Assembly: GCF_029873635.1 (NCBI RefSeq)
Contig: NC_080418.1
Coordinates: 10,492,062-10,556,061, forward strand
DNA: 64,000 nucleotides
Direction of reading: 5' to 3'
Origin: Malania oleifera
Taxonomy: Eukaryota; Streptophyta; Magnoliopsida; Santalales; Ximeniaceae
The notes beneath the pieces were generated by a model, which was given only the letters and a program-made list of their open reading frames with translations, was not told where the DNA came from and searched no databases. Each line of letters begins with the position of its first letter. Position 1 is the stretch's first letter. A program made the translations under genes and the position numbers. Of the stretch, positions 35,391 through 48,800 are shown piece by piece.

Positions 35391-35780
35391 CGATTTTCCC
35401 TCCTTCTCTCTAAGATTTCGGGCTGATCTTTTGCTGGTTCAACGATCTAAAACCACTATGACACTCCTGGGGAAGTTCTCTACAAATCTACTAGAGTGGA
35501 TCGTTGGTGGGGCTAGTTCGAAATCCATCCCAAATCCAGGGTAAGGTTTTCTACTCAATATTTGACTTTTCAAAAGTTGTAGAAAGTGTAGTACGTGTAG
35601 AAATACTGAAGTTTAGTTTTAGGAAATATCATTTTCAGGGTGTTGAACTAGCAACTTTATGGGTGCAAGACTGTTTATCTTAGGGGCTTTTCAAGAATCA
35701 GGTAAGGGGATAAACTAAGCTAGTTGTTTATGAAAATTATAAGTATGATTTTATAGCATTTGATTTCAGAAAGATATATG

Positions 35781-35817
<37 letters not shown>

Positions 35818-37176
35818 TATGTTGGGAAATACTGCTGAAAATGATGATATATTCTGAATATACGAAATACCCATTTTGTGTGGCATGAGTAGAATTTACA
35901 ATGAATAACTATTTTCTGGGAACATGATAATGATATGGATTTTTATAATGAAAAACTGGCGTACGGGCCGGGAGTTTTATATGATTTTCCAGCGTACGGG
36001 CTGAGCTGTGGATATGTTTTGCCGGCGTATGGGCCGAGCTATGGATATGTTTTGCCGGCATATGGGCCGAACTATGGATATGTTTTGTTAGTGTATGAGC
36101 CGAGCTATGGATATGATTTACTGGCATACGGGCTGAACTATGTTAAAATATGAAATGCCGGTGTACGGACCGATGGTTTTCATGATGTATATACATATAC
36201 AAAATGATGCGATGTTATTAACTTAGCAAATATTAGTATGAAATATCCATGTATCACAGTTTGATTATATACTATATGTTATCAGAACCTGATTGGCTTG
36301 GTTTAGATTAACACTTGCACGGTACCGATGCTATGTGTTCATGATCATTATGATATTGTGTTAACGCTATCGTACGGAGCGGCGTGAGAACGGATAGTCA
36401 ATGTGGTTTATAAGAAGTGTGGACACCCCTAGTGTACGGACCAGGTCTGACAGACCCATCGAACTTACAAGCTGTACTTTTGACTTGGCAATGGTCGGCC
36501 AACCATTGTTAGGTCCCGCCTTCGGGCACACAACCCAATCATGTGGGGGTAATACATGACAACAATTAGCTTACCTACCAAGGTTGTTTAAGTATTATTA
36601 TTATATGATATGGATTATGCTATGAAAATCCAGTATGTTCTGCCATGTTATGATTATACATGTTTTTCCCAGAAATAATACAGACATATTTACTAGATAT
36701 GTTATATATGCTTTCATGTATAACACGGATAAACTCATATTACCACACACTAGTATTAGTTTATTTCCCTTACTGAGAGGTGTCTCATCTCAAATTATAT
36801 GATCATTTCAGAAGCCCCTGATAGGAGAGCGGATAAAACTTCGCTGAAATAGATACAGCTGAACTGCCCTTTTAAAGGGTAAGTACTTTGATAGGGTTAG
36901 ATGGATTTTTTTTCAGAAGTGACCCTAGGTCTCTTTTGGGTTGTGTATATATAAATACAATGGTTGTAGTAACTTTGGTATTGTGATGAGTGATGTTGGG
37001 TATATGGTATTATATAATGTGTAAGATTTTATGTTTCTTACTGCTTAGACTTCCGCACAATACTTCTGATACATCCTTGGTACCCACGGGTTCAGGTTAA
37101 TTATGATTTACTGGGATTTGTTATAATGGTTATATTATTTGTAAACAAAAATATGGAAATTAAGCAGGTCGTTACA
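35030..37176 (+). repeat. 3' LTR of gypsy C
   Basis: It aligns with the 5' LTR over its length (2147 bp against 2081). The palindrome array is at 35097-35288, TATAAGTA at 35297-35304, a (TC)n run at about 35347-35386, a (TA)n run near 35785-35813 and the hairpin at 36539-36559. The 33-bp minisatellite here has five units plus a partial one (35956-36142). It ends GTTACA. Confidence 0.88.
35956..36142 (+). repeat. 33-bp minisatellite in gypsy C 3' LTR
   Basis: Units begin at 35956, 35989, 36022, 36055 and 36088, with a 22-bp partial at 36121. This is one unit more than in the 5' LTR, so the array has changed since insertion. Confidence 0.82.
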
Positions 37177-38497
37177 ATATATATGTCTGGATAAGCATGT
37201 ATAAAAATTGATGACATGTGGGGTTTAGGGGGATAGACTAAATGTGTGAGCACGCACTTTCACGAACCTCCTACCCAGACTTTACCTTCCAGGATTAGAT
37301 AGGGGTGTAGTACCATTAGCTCTCATGAGACAAGGACTTTGGGGGCGCGTGAACCACTCCACTTAGTTTGTACTTTGTCCAAACTCATTGGGTAAGGATA
37401 GGGGACATGCTGGGAACCTTCTAACAACTGCCATGAAAAAAAAACAAAAAAGAAAAAAAATCCCTTGTACAATATTTTTTATTTTGAAGTCTTTCAACCG
37501 AACTACAAGTTAGCTCCATTTTTTCCATTGCCATGAAACTTTAAAATATAACTTAGTCTGATAAATTGTGTAATATATATTCTCTCACCAATTGATCTTA
37601 TTCAATTTTCTAAAAGTTACGTCTTCCTTTAAAATTAGACATCTCATTTACAAATTATATTGTGCAAAACTAAAAATTAGTTTAAAGATCAAATGCCTGC
37701 AAAGCCACTCAAGTGAAATTTTTTAAGATTGGATATCAAACCGGCCTATGCACAATCAGAGTAAGCATTATGTACTAATTCAATGTCGGATGATATGGAG
37801 CACCTGTAAAAGTAGAATTATCTGATAGAAATAATTTTTTTTAAACTAAACATTAAATTGTCGACGAATTGAATTAAGATCTCATTAGTTCAATTGAAAT
37901 AGGTTGAAATTTAAATATATAAAAAAAAAATCACACACACCCACACACACATAAGACCACAATTTAATGCTACTTTTGTATGAGGAAATTTTTTTGTCTC
38001 AAGAGTTAGTTCATATGCAACATTTTTTGTGCTTCTTTTCCTTCTTGGCATTATATTAAAGTTGGCTAGTCTACACCCTCAACTCATTATCCAACTCACA
38101 CAATTTGTACCAAATACAATTTTCAACCAAACTCAGAAACTTTCAAAATCATTCTTTGTTGGCATTTTAGATTAGGTTGAATCAAATTAGATGGATTGGG
38201 CCTCAATTCTTCATCCGAACCACATATTCCCTTTATATAAAATTATGGGTTACAATCCACCTCAAAAACTTCTCGAACTATTTTATACAAGCAATTTGGA
38301 TCGAGTCAAGTTGAATCGGTGGGATCGGACAATTCTATGAACCCCACTAAATTTTTATATAAATAATTCCAATCCCAGAATTTAAATTCTAATCCACGTT
38401 TGAGAACTTAAAAATCAAACCATCAATTTAAATTTACGAGAATTTGAATGCAATTAACATGAAATGATATTAAGTTGGATCTAAGTAAACTTAAAAA
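37177..38497. other. Leader of the third retroelement, then host intergenic DNA
   Basis: About 37177-37430 continues retroelement leader-like sequence (GCGCGTGAACCACTCCACTT at 37345-37364). This is consistent with the element that element C split. From about 37440 the sequence is AT-rich, with A runs and no gene or recognised repeat. Confidence 0.45.
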
Positions 38498-38611
38498 GTG
38501 AAGGAGAAACAAGGAATATTGGACCGTGCGAAGACAGCTGAGATTAATTGGGTGCATTCTACACATATCAGAGCATTTTCTTCCTCTCAGCTTTGGGCTT
38601 TTACTTCTGTA

Positions 38612-38612
<1 letters not shown>

Positions 38613-38645
<33 letters not shown>
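38613..38645 (+). repeat. GA microsatellite in a 5' leader
   Basis: About sixteen GA units end ten bases before the ATG at 38656. GA runs in 5' leaders and core promoters are common in plants. A second GA run is at about 39732-39777. Confidence 0.8.
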
Positions 38646-38646
<1 letters not shown>

Positions 38647-38655
38647 AGATGAAAA

Positions 38656-39340
38656 ATGGCTACCTCATCTATATCTCTATATCCACCGCCTCTCTCTTGC
38701 GTTTCCAAGAACCCTTGCCGGCTTTCTCTTCATACCCGTGACTTGTCTCTGTCCTTCCCCTTATCTTCCAGTCTCTCCTCAAGTAGAGCCATCCAATCTC
38801 CGAACTCGCTTCACCAAATTTCCCCCAACAGCACCCAGCTCCAGAGAATTTCTGCCGTTGCCGAGGATGTTTTGCTCACAGATGCCACCCCAATTGAGGA
38901 TTCCCAGCAGATTGTTTCCACTGACGGGGATGGCGTCACCATCATTGTCCAAGTTCTTGTGTTCATTGCTTTTATTGGTTTATCTATTCTCACTCTAGGG
39001 GTAAAAGCTCTTCCAAATTCCTTGCTTATTTCCTCTTTCTGGGTTGGAATTCATCTTCTCTTTCATTTCTCTTTCTGGGTTCTGATATTATTGCGAAATT
39101 TTGTTGATTTTTTTTATGTGGGTTGTTTCTAATTTTTTAAATCATGATTGAAATTGTGATTTTCTGGTTTAGGTAATCTACATAACAGTGACAGACTTCT
39201 TGCAGAAGAGGGAGTCAGAGAAATTCGAGAAAGAAGAGGAAAGTAAAAGGAAGAAGAGTGGGAAGAAGAGGAAGGTGAGAGCTAGGGCAGGGCCCAGGGG
39301 ATTTGGGCAAAAGATTGATGATGATGATGGTGATGATTAG
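38656..39340 (+). CDS. Small plastid-type single-pass membrane protein, two exons
   Basis: Exon 1 is 38656-39000 (115 codons) and exon 2 is 39173-39340, joined in phase 0 across a GT-AG intron of 172 bp (39001-39172), giving 170 aa. ATG 38656 is the first in frame and is followed by MATSS. Residues 1 to about 65 are rich in Ser, Leu and Pro, with few acidic residues, like a chloroplast transit peptide. Residues about 94-121 are a hydrophobic helix (VTIIVQVLVFIAFIGLSIL). After it come a charged Lys/Glu-rich segment, a basic KKSGKKRKVRARAGPRGFGQK motif and an Asp-rich end. The layout recalls small uncharacterised plant thylakoid-membrane proteins, but I cannot name the family. AATAAA at 39399-39404 may serve in polyadenylation. 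Confidence 0.8.
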
Positions 39341-39728
39341 AATGCAAATTTTCCGTGTAAGCTTCTCAGAAACTTCAAAATCCCATTTTGCCTTGTTGAA
39401 TAAATGGGTTTTACTCAATTCTTTTTTAAATGCTTTATTTTTTTCACATGTTAAGAGCACCATGGAAATGTTTAGGATTAATGTTTGCTCGCCTCTGGTT
39501 TGGTTCCAAGTCTCATGAAGCTCACTTTCCACCACTAACATCATCTGAGTTGATTAGTAAATGAAAATCTCAAAAGAATTGTTGGATAGTGATGATCTCA
39601 ATCGTTCACTGCCAATGATGAGTGATTCCTCAAGAAGCAGAAGATTAGTAAATCTTTTTCGAAAATTTATGACTAACTTGTATATGAATGGCCTGCATGA
39701 TCTCCCTGCCTGCTTTGAAAATGCATAA

Positions 39729-39779
<51 letters not shown>

Positions 39780-41346
39780 CTCTGCATGGGCTCCTTTTCC
39801 ATCTGCAAAATAATTTTAATTTTTTAAATTACTACAGCAACAACTAAAGTTCAAAAATAATTTCTTCACTGTCACTTACTTTTGCATACAAAAATTGAAG
39901 AACTGCAAGATTACATTTTTTTTAAATAAAAAATAGAACTTAAAATGAAAGATGGAAATCAATTTTTACCACTGGACGCTGCTGAATGATTCAAGTTTGA
40001 TATCCCAAATTAATACCAGACTTCATGCCAACATTTTAGCTTAATTTGGCAGCTACTCTTTTAGGCGATGACAACTACAGGCAAGTGTAAAAAGCCCATC
40101 TTGTACACAAATCTTATATATTTCTTTAACATAAGAGAATCATATAAATTTTCATGCCACAGACAAGTCTGCATCTTTTCCCATTGTTGCATCTCAAAGA
40201 GGAAAAACTACCAAAAATTGTGAGATGCCTTTCTTGTAATGCCTGCTTTGCTGCTGCCTGCTGTCCCTGTTAGTGGATGCCTAGCATTCAAGCCCTCACA
40301 ACTTGACAGCAGAGAAGAATGAATGAGTGGCTGCATGGTTTTTCTTTTCCCTTTTCCCCCCATTTTTTATTTTTTGGCATTTTGGAGGCAGAAAATAGGT
40401 GCTGAAAAATTCTTACCACCTAAACAGTCTCAATCTACCCTTTTTTCTTTTGTAAAATCATTTTTTTAACTGAACATTTATGCCCCTGAAAATGAACAAT
40501 TCCCAGGATCGAACATAGCATCTATATGTTTTGAGAAAATATTTTATGGCTAGAAAAATGAAGGATAGAACCATTTCACTTTTACAGTACAGGAAAATAC
40601 TCAAAAGAACTTCTCAAGCCAAATGATCCCCCTAAGGTTTATCTAAATAGATTTTTATGGTACTCATTCAAAGGTTTTCTGCTAGTTTTTCTTTTAACTT
40701 TCTGCAGAATTTCATTTACTGGTCCATCCAAAAAACTTTGAATTATGACTAAATTAAAGCAAAGCAACCAGCTCATCGAAACCACAAGAATCAACATGAA
40801 GTGAACTGGAGAAGTAATCAACAAGCATGAAATGAACCACAGTGAAAAAATACCAAAATGCTGAGAAATGGGGAATGGAACATGATTCCTGAATGCAGCT
40901 GAAAATTGTGCTTTTGAACAGGAAATAGTCTAATGCCATACATTGAAATTTAAAGAAAATTCTGACCTCGCCTAAACATCAACAACTCTCCACATGGCAA
41001 CATTTGTACAGTCGCGTCAACAATACGAACTACCTCACCATTTAAAACATTTTTACACCCTTAAAAACTTGTAGTATAGTCACTTTTATCTCCTCTGCAG
41101 TGCCATCAGATGCATTCAACATCTGAACCTCGGCTGGCTTCATTCTATGTATAAACCTTAAAACTACACAATGTACAATTTTCAAGTACATGCATCAAAT
41201 TTATTTCCAATCAGCTCATACCTATCTCAAAGAATGGTAAGAGCTGCCGCTCTAGTTCTGGGAAGAAAAGGCGGGTGAAGAAAAGAAAAAGAAGAGAAAG
41301 GGGTGCTCACACTAGCCTCAGTTAGCTGTACAACTGTCCTATCCAC
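39341..41346. other. Intergenic region between convergent genes
   Basis: It holds the 3' ends of both neighbouring genes. A GA microsatellite is at about 39732-39777. No further coding region, RNA gene or transposon is recognised. The 3' untranslated region of the PUMILIO gene should lie in its right-hand part. Confidence 0.5.
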
Positions 41347-44300
41347 CTAAGCAGGCTGTGGAGACTGAACAGCAATTCTCCTTTCTGCAAAGGAAAAAAT
41401 TGGAAGCTAATAAAAGAGCATAGAAGACATGTTTATATTTGGAAGCTAATGTAGCATAGCACTCAAATGGTATTCAAAACAAATTGGATCTAAAGCAGAT
41501 GAAGCAACAGGTCATGGAGCATTTGTCCATAGAAAAATACTGTTTTGCCATGTCGTATACAAATGCAGTGATAGAATCACGAGTGAAACACGTAACCAGA
41601 CAGCACTATACGGTAAAACATGTTTTCCAGAATAAAAGCAGCAAATACAAGATAAATGCAAGAACATGACTGAAAAACAAGTCTGAAATATGAGAAAAAT
41701 GTACTGATGTGCAAAACAAAATAAAGGAAAAGTACCCCCAGCAGCGACGAGTTTCTCTACACGTGCAACAATATGCTTTCCGTAAGTGTATTTCTTCAAT
41801 GCATTCAAATGAACCTTAATTCGCGATAGGATCAGCTCACGTTGCTGGTCATCACAAGTCTCCAGCACTTTTTGCACAACATAATTTGCAAACTGATCTT
41901 TCATCATCGCCTAAACAGGCAGAAATGGTGATGTCAGAAAAACAGGGTGGAAAAAGAAGAAAACGCAGTTACACAGTATGCATTGAGCCACTTTGAAGGA
42001 GCAATGCTGGCCAAAATAAACGGCCAACCAACACCAGCACATTACAAATTACCCAGAAATGACCTTTAATGTGCTCCACATTGAACTCTGCTCCATAGTA
42101 ATTTTAACAAGATAAAATTATCACCCAATCAGAGGTAATTCACTCAAAATTAACCAACATGCCCACCCATATCCCCACCCCCAAAACACCCATATCAAAT
42201 AAAATAAAAACATATAGCTAAAAAACACATACTAAGATTAAGATAGTTGGGAAAATGAGCTCAGAATAGTTGGGCAAATGAGCTCAGAAATCTTAACACC
42301 TCATCATGAAAAAGAAGCTTGTAGGTTAAAGAGAAACATCACCATCTTTTACTCCAAAGACACTGCGGTTCTACTCCAAGTACATCTTGCTAATCCCAAG
42401 GTTAAATATTTCAGGTTTATTAAGTACACAATTATTATCAAGTGAACATAAAACAAAGAGTTAGTCATGGCCAGTAAAATAAAAATATACAGCAAAAAAA
42501 CCCATACTAAGATTAAGATATTTGAGCAAATGAGCTCAGAAATCTTAACACCTCATCACGAAAAAGAAGCTTGTAGGTTAAAGAGAAACATCACCATCTT
42601 CTACTCCAAAGACACTGCAGTTCTACTCCAAGTACATCTTGCAAATCCCAAGGTTTAATATTTCAGGTTTATTAAGTACACAATTATTATCAACTGAACA
42701 TAAAACAAAGAGTTAGTCATGGCCAGTAACCCTGCAAAAACTACCTGTTGCATGTCAATGAACCACTACATTCAACTCTTGTAATTGTCTGGAATGCAAA
42801 ATAAAAGTTCCATTTGTTCCATTATAGTAATCTAAAGAACAAAAACCAACAGGTTTCCAGTTCTGTCATGGAATCATTTTACAGTAGGCAGCTTAGGTGG
42901 CAGGACCAGATAGTGTTAAACCATGTCATTATATCTTCCACTTTATGATAAAGATACATATAGAAGGGATCTACACTGTATCTCTAAAGTTGTCAGAGTT
43001 CCAACTGCTGTTACTCGCAAGTCGGAAGGAAATGAAAAAAATAAATAAATAAATAAATAAAAACAATTAACAACATATTTCATTAGAAAGCACTGAAGTT
43101 TGGCCTATAGTAATGCCCATATATTTACAATGGCGGTACAGGTATGCATGCAACTACCAGTGACACCTCACCTCACAGTTTAAATGCAGTCATTCCCACT
43201 GTGCTCCAACAAAAAAAAGTTTCTCATATGTTAAGACTATGGGGAAGAAAAGGATCACTAAAGTGGTGGGGAAATATGCATTCCCAACATATCTATGGCA
43301 AACCCAAAAGGTAATTAACTCCAATATTCTATCCAATTCTTTAACTTAAAAAACTAGAATATTTAAATCCAGGCAAGGCCTAAGCTTTACACTGAATGTC
43401 AACACCTCAATCACCTCCTACCAATCAATCCCACTTCCTTTGAAAGCGCATCATTGTAAAGAATACTAGTTGTTTAAGTGGGGGTAAAAAAATCACAATA
43501 TGACATCGACGAAGCTGCCGCCATCCATAATATGCTAATGTTTAATGGATCTTAATAATCAGGAGTCAACTAGAACAATTAGGGCTTGACCTGATTATCA
43601 GCTAGTTCATTTTTTGGCTACCATAACTTGAAATTGATACATAGCATTTGCTCGATTTTACAAGTTTGATTAAACGGATAATTTCTTAATATTTTCATAT
43701 GGCAACAACCATTTCATCAAACATGCACAATATTTACCAATAAATACATTAATGATATTTAATTACCTTGTCAAATGCAAATATAAAAGTTCTGAGTTCA
43801 TCAAATACTATAATGATAGTACTTAACTTAATATATGAAAAATATTGCCAATTAGAAAGCTTACGACCTTCTAAAAAAATGTTACAACTAGTATGCTGTG
43901 TAATTTAAAAACTTGTATATAGGTACCCTATCAACCACTTTCACAAGGTAGTGGCCAAACCGACCTTGGCATATACAGGCACAACCTCGCATTTTCTGAA
44001 GCTATCTTACCATCAAGCATGTTGTGCTACCATTTTTTGAATTATGAAAAATAAACTGCCAATTACAAAGCAAACATATGGCTCTAACCAACCCAACATT
44101 GGCATTTTTAATTGGGAGCATAAATTTCATACCTTGGATTTGAACATATGTTGATACAAAATTTAGTACAAATTAACATTGCATTTTGTCTAATCCACAC
44201 AAATCCAAATCCAAGGCCATGGCTCCAAACTCCCAAGCTTGGGTCAGTGTCTAGCAGGGGAAACAGAGTAGAGTCAATATAGAAAATTTGAGGGAGTGAA

Positions 44301-45811
44301 TTCTGAAATTCTACTTTAGCTATTACCTAAGTCTAATCCTCTGCCTTTCCTTTCAGAGGCTCCATTTGTACCTTTATAAACTCTACATACAGAAAAATAG
44401 TATTATTTTATGGAAGTTATCAAACAGCTAGACCATTCGAATGACAGTTTTATTTCAGGAAGAGAATAATCAACATATGCATATATCTTTTTCGTTGCAT
44501 ACCATGCCCATGCCTTTTTTAACGAATTTGTCATGTTGAGATGTGAATATCAGTCTACATCCATGCAGCAAACTTGCCATGCAAGTTAAAAAAGAAGGAT
44601 TTTACATGTAAATAACTTGAAAGAATTGCCTACCATCAAATTTTTCATGCCAACAAAAATACATCATTTCACAACAACTATTACAAGTTCCATTCAAAGT
44701 CCAAAGCTATGCTATTCCAAAAAAAGGTGGTAGAATTTGCCACCATAAAATTTTAAAATAGAGATCTAGTCCAAAGCATTATTCCATTTTACTCAAATAT
44801 TCATGTCATAGTTTTTAAAATGACACAAACAAATTTTATAAGGCATATGCCAATCCATGCATACAGACAAGCAAACTGAACCAATTGCATGCTATAATAT
44901 AGCAAAGGGAAGAAAATAATATAATTAAAAAAATCACATGGAGATTCAACAAACCTGAAGAGGCTCGTTCTCATCGGTAGAGCCAAGCATCTCATTCACC
45001 AAGATTTGGCGTTCATCAGGACCACCAAAAGTCAAACACTTCTCCACAACATTGGAGGCAAACTTCTGCTGGCTCATTTGAACAATCCTCCCAGCTAGTT
45101 CCTTGATTATAGCAGAACGCTCATGCGGCTTCCCATGCTCCAATACATGCTGTTCAAAATAAATGCAAGATGTCAACAGAAGAAGCAACAAAGAACAATT
45201 ACGGAGACACCACATTACATGTCTCACGAAGAACTAATTACTATACCACAATATATAGGAAAGGCAGGACTTATAAATGGCAGAGAAGGGAGGAAAAATT
45301 GAAGTGCATATTCTAGAGCTTAGGCTACTATTTCTTTGTTCTTGTCCTCCATTTATGAATATGCAGGTATTTTAAATTTGCCTTTACAATATCAAGGATA
45401 AATAGATCACAATCAATACCACAACTTTCATGCACAAGAATAATTAATAATTACAACCATCTTGAGAACATTCCAGTTTTTCCCCTGTTTTAGGTTAAAT
45501 GTGCAGAAACACGCTTCCTGATACTTTCTAACCAAGATCTCCAAGACCTCTGTTCGAGTTTTTTGTCTCTTCGAATTTTTTGTCATTTCAATGATACTGA
45601 CGTATCTATCCAATCTATGATGGCATAAGGGGCTCCATGAGTCTCCACTAAAACATGCCAAATTGTTTTATATAACGTGTCACTAAAGCAGTTTTTGCTT
45701 GATTCAGTTTTCCCTTTAACTACCCTTTAACTTAGTGGTATTGAAGTCTTACAATGCATTCTTGTCCCTATTCTCTGATTCTGCTTGATTACTATATACA
45801 TTAATATGTAT

Positions 45812-45858
<47 letters not shown>

Positions 45859-48800
45859 TGTATATATATATATATGTATGTATATATAATATAATAATAA
45901 CATTCATTCATAGTATTGCATATAAAAGTGCGAGTTCAATGCTTTTTGTTTGACCCAATGTTGCCTTTATTTTTCCCTCTAAAGTAGGAATATTGAGGTT
46001 CCACAACTTCTTATGTAAATATTGTGTTTAATCTTTTACACTGATCCTATTATTGTTACATGTAGAAGTATGAACCACAACACTTTTTGTTCAATCCAGT
46101 TCTACCTACTTAATTTATAGAAAATTTTTATTAGAGCTTACCCATTGCTCATGTCTAATATAAACATAGATATAAAAAAAGGATTTGCTGAAGCCTCCCG
46201 ATTGACTAGCCAGATCTCCCTAAACAGAATTTGTGTTGCTGAACCATTTTGAGAAGATATTGAGCATAATAATATACAGAAGCACATTTGAAGGAATATG
46301 GATAGGAGAATTCTGCAATTCTGAAAACAATTAGGGAAATTTCATGCAAAAAAGGACAGAATTTAGGAGCCATGGCCCAGAGAAAACAGTCGATAGTCAC
46401 CTCAAGAAAGCTCATATCCAAGTTAAAAGCACAGAAACATTCAACATTACATCACCCCACGACGACAGTGGTATTTAATTCATGATTGAAAAATAATGAG
46501 AATAAACAAAAATGAAAAATGCAATTCATATAATTGAAATCCAAAGCATAATGAGAAAAAATAAATAAATAAACATACATCCATCTATACATATATGAGG
46601 TCTTCTGGAGGAGTGAACAAACCTGAACAACATAATTACCATACTGATCTTGAGCCAACATGCTAACAGATCCCAAAATCTCATCCATCACTTTAGTCTG
46701 GGTTGTGGGATCCCGGCAGTGCTCCAGTATTCTCTGTGAAACGGAAAACATCAATATGAAAAATGCAAGTATTCCTTAAAAATGAGCACAATGAGTGGAT
46801 GAGAATAAGAAACAAATATTTCACCGACCTGTATCACACGACACCCGTAAGGATGGGTAGAAAGGGTCACAACCTGATCAAAAAATGCTGTGACAATAAA
46901 TTGAATGGCCTCTTCAGGAACACATTCAATACACTTCTGGATGACATGATTCCCATTCTGATCACGCACACAACGCATGACATGACCATCAAGCTCTTCA
47001 ACCATACTAATCTTTTGGTCCACATCAACGACTTCAATTGCCTAGCGAATTAAAACAAATCTGTTATAAACAAAAGCTTCAACAGGACCTTGGTTAATTA
47101 ATCTCAGTGCAGCAAGCAGTGGCACTTTGTAGCCTGATAAAATGCATGGACTAAGAAAATTCACATAATGAAGCAAGTCTTAATCACAAACAGATTAAAT
47201 AATTATTGTTAATGGTGAATGTAGGGGCAAGGAGGTCAATATTCTAATCAAGATTTCCAACTTCCGAAGCTCCACAGATCACGAAGACAGAAACCCCAAA
47301 ATAGAGAAGTACAGGACAATACTATATTAGAATCAAAATTAATTCAGTAACAAACTGGATTACCTTCTGAATCACTCGACAACCATACATTTGAAGGCTA
47401 AGAGTCAGTACATGACCATTTAACTTGTTTGCCAATTCTCTTCTCTGGGATGCAGCTCCATGCTCAAAAAACTGAACAAGAATACAAGCCATTATCCATG
47501 AAAAATCCAATTGAGTACAAAACACAGCCACATATGTGCATGTCCCACACACACCCACACTTGCATTGACAACAAAGTCAGAATTTTCAGTACCTTCTGA
47601 ATCACATAATTACCAAACACATCAGTCATTAAAGACAAAGCCTGGGGCATGATTTCTTGGAAAACCATGTTTTTCTCTTCTATTGTGGCTGTTTCAAGTT
47701 TTTGTTGGATGAATCGACTCCCATACTGATCCGCACTGTTTGCAGAAGTTTTAAATCAAATATATAAGTTTCATGGATTGTATAGCGATATTACAGCAAA
47801 AAAAAATTATTAGCAGCTTATACCTGAACTCAACAACATGACCTGCGATTTCTGAAAGTTCAAAACACTTGGTCTTATTGCTCTTAAACTCTTCCAGCAG
47901 GGATGATACAAAACTTTCATCTACATTACAACCACCTTCTAAGTGCCACGGTCCCATGACACCCCCTGCTAAGTTCCTCATCCCAGACGGAAAACGCATA
48001 TTGAGTTCATTGTGCCGGATAGGGCTACCAGGTCCAACAGGAGAATTTTGAAGAACAGGATTTGCCAGAGGACTACCAGGGTATGACATGCCAACACCAT
48101 AAGGGGGATTCCCATAAAAACCATGATGATTAGACCCACTGGATTTACTGCCCAAGGGGACGCCATACTGTGATTTCTGAGGTGAAAATAAAGTTCCCAG
48201 ATAAGCTTTCTGGAGTCCAACTAAATCCATGTATGAATTTCCTAAGTAGTTCCTATCCACAGTAGGATCATTAAGAGCTGCAACCTGTGCTGCAGCATAC
48301 TCAGCTGACCTTAAATACTGAAGGTACATTGGATCCATAAAAGGCGTCTGAAGAGCATTCCCTACCAATTGATTTCCCATTCGGAGATTTTGTGTTTCTG
48401 ATACAGCTGCTGCTAGATTTGGCCCAGAAGCCAAACCCCCTCCCAGCCCTCTGGAGTTCATTGCAGGCGCAGCCATTGCGGATGCTGCAGCAACATTTTC
48501 AAACAAAGGTGGCAGATTACCAGTTCCAATATGGCTTGTCATCATGGATGGCACAGCCGGATTAATGGAGTACCCACTCAAACCATAGTTTGGGAATGAT
48601 GAATTTGCGCCATCCATTTGTTGATACTGAGAATGTAGTCCGCCTCCACCATTAATAGTGGAGATAGATGATCGCCTCAGGGATGAGTTGCCTGAAGAAA
48701 CAGAAGATTTCTGCAATTCAACTTGCCGGTCAACAACCAAGGATGAATTGTTTAAGTCTGAGCTAACACCGTTGTTCTTACCCGAATCAGAATAAGATAT

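Larger units (their letters stand above)
26192..37176 (+). mobile_element. Ty3/gypsy (Tekay/Del-type chromovirus) element C, near complete
   Basis: 5' LTR (26192-28272), PBS, gag, protease, RT, RNase H, integrase, chromodomain tail, PPT and 3' LTR (35030-37176) are all present in order. The flanking 5-mers GTATA (26187-26191) and ATATA (37177-37181) agree at four of five bases, supporting one insertion event. The LTRs differ in length by one 33-bp minisatellite unit and by microsatellite runs. A solo LTR (28909-30901) interrupts gag. Coding regions hold stops and frameshifts, so the copy is not autonomous. Confidence 0.88.

Noticed and set aside
35909-36153. Tyr/Gly-rich and His/Ser-rich repeat proteins in the gypsy LTRs
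   Set aside because: These are translations of the 33-bp minisatellite in noncoding LTR. Both strands are open for the same trivial reason.
38498-38998. A 166-codon frame overlapping the small membrane protein gene
   Set aside because: It begins without ATG, runs through a GA microsatellite and is out of frame with the gene that has a transit peptide, a helix and a consistent intron.
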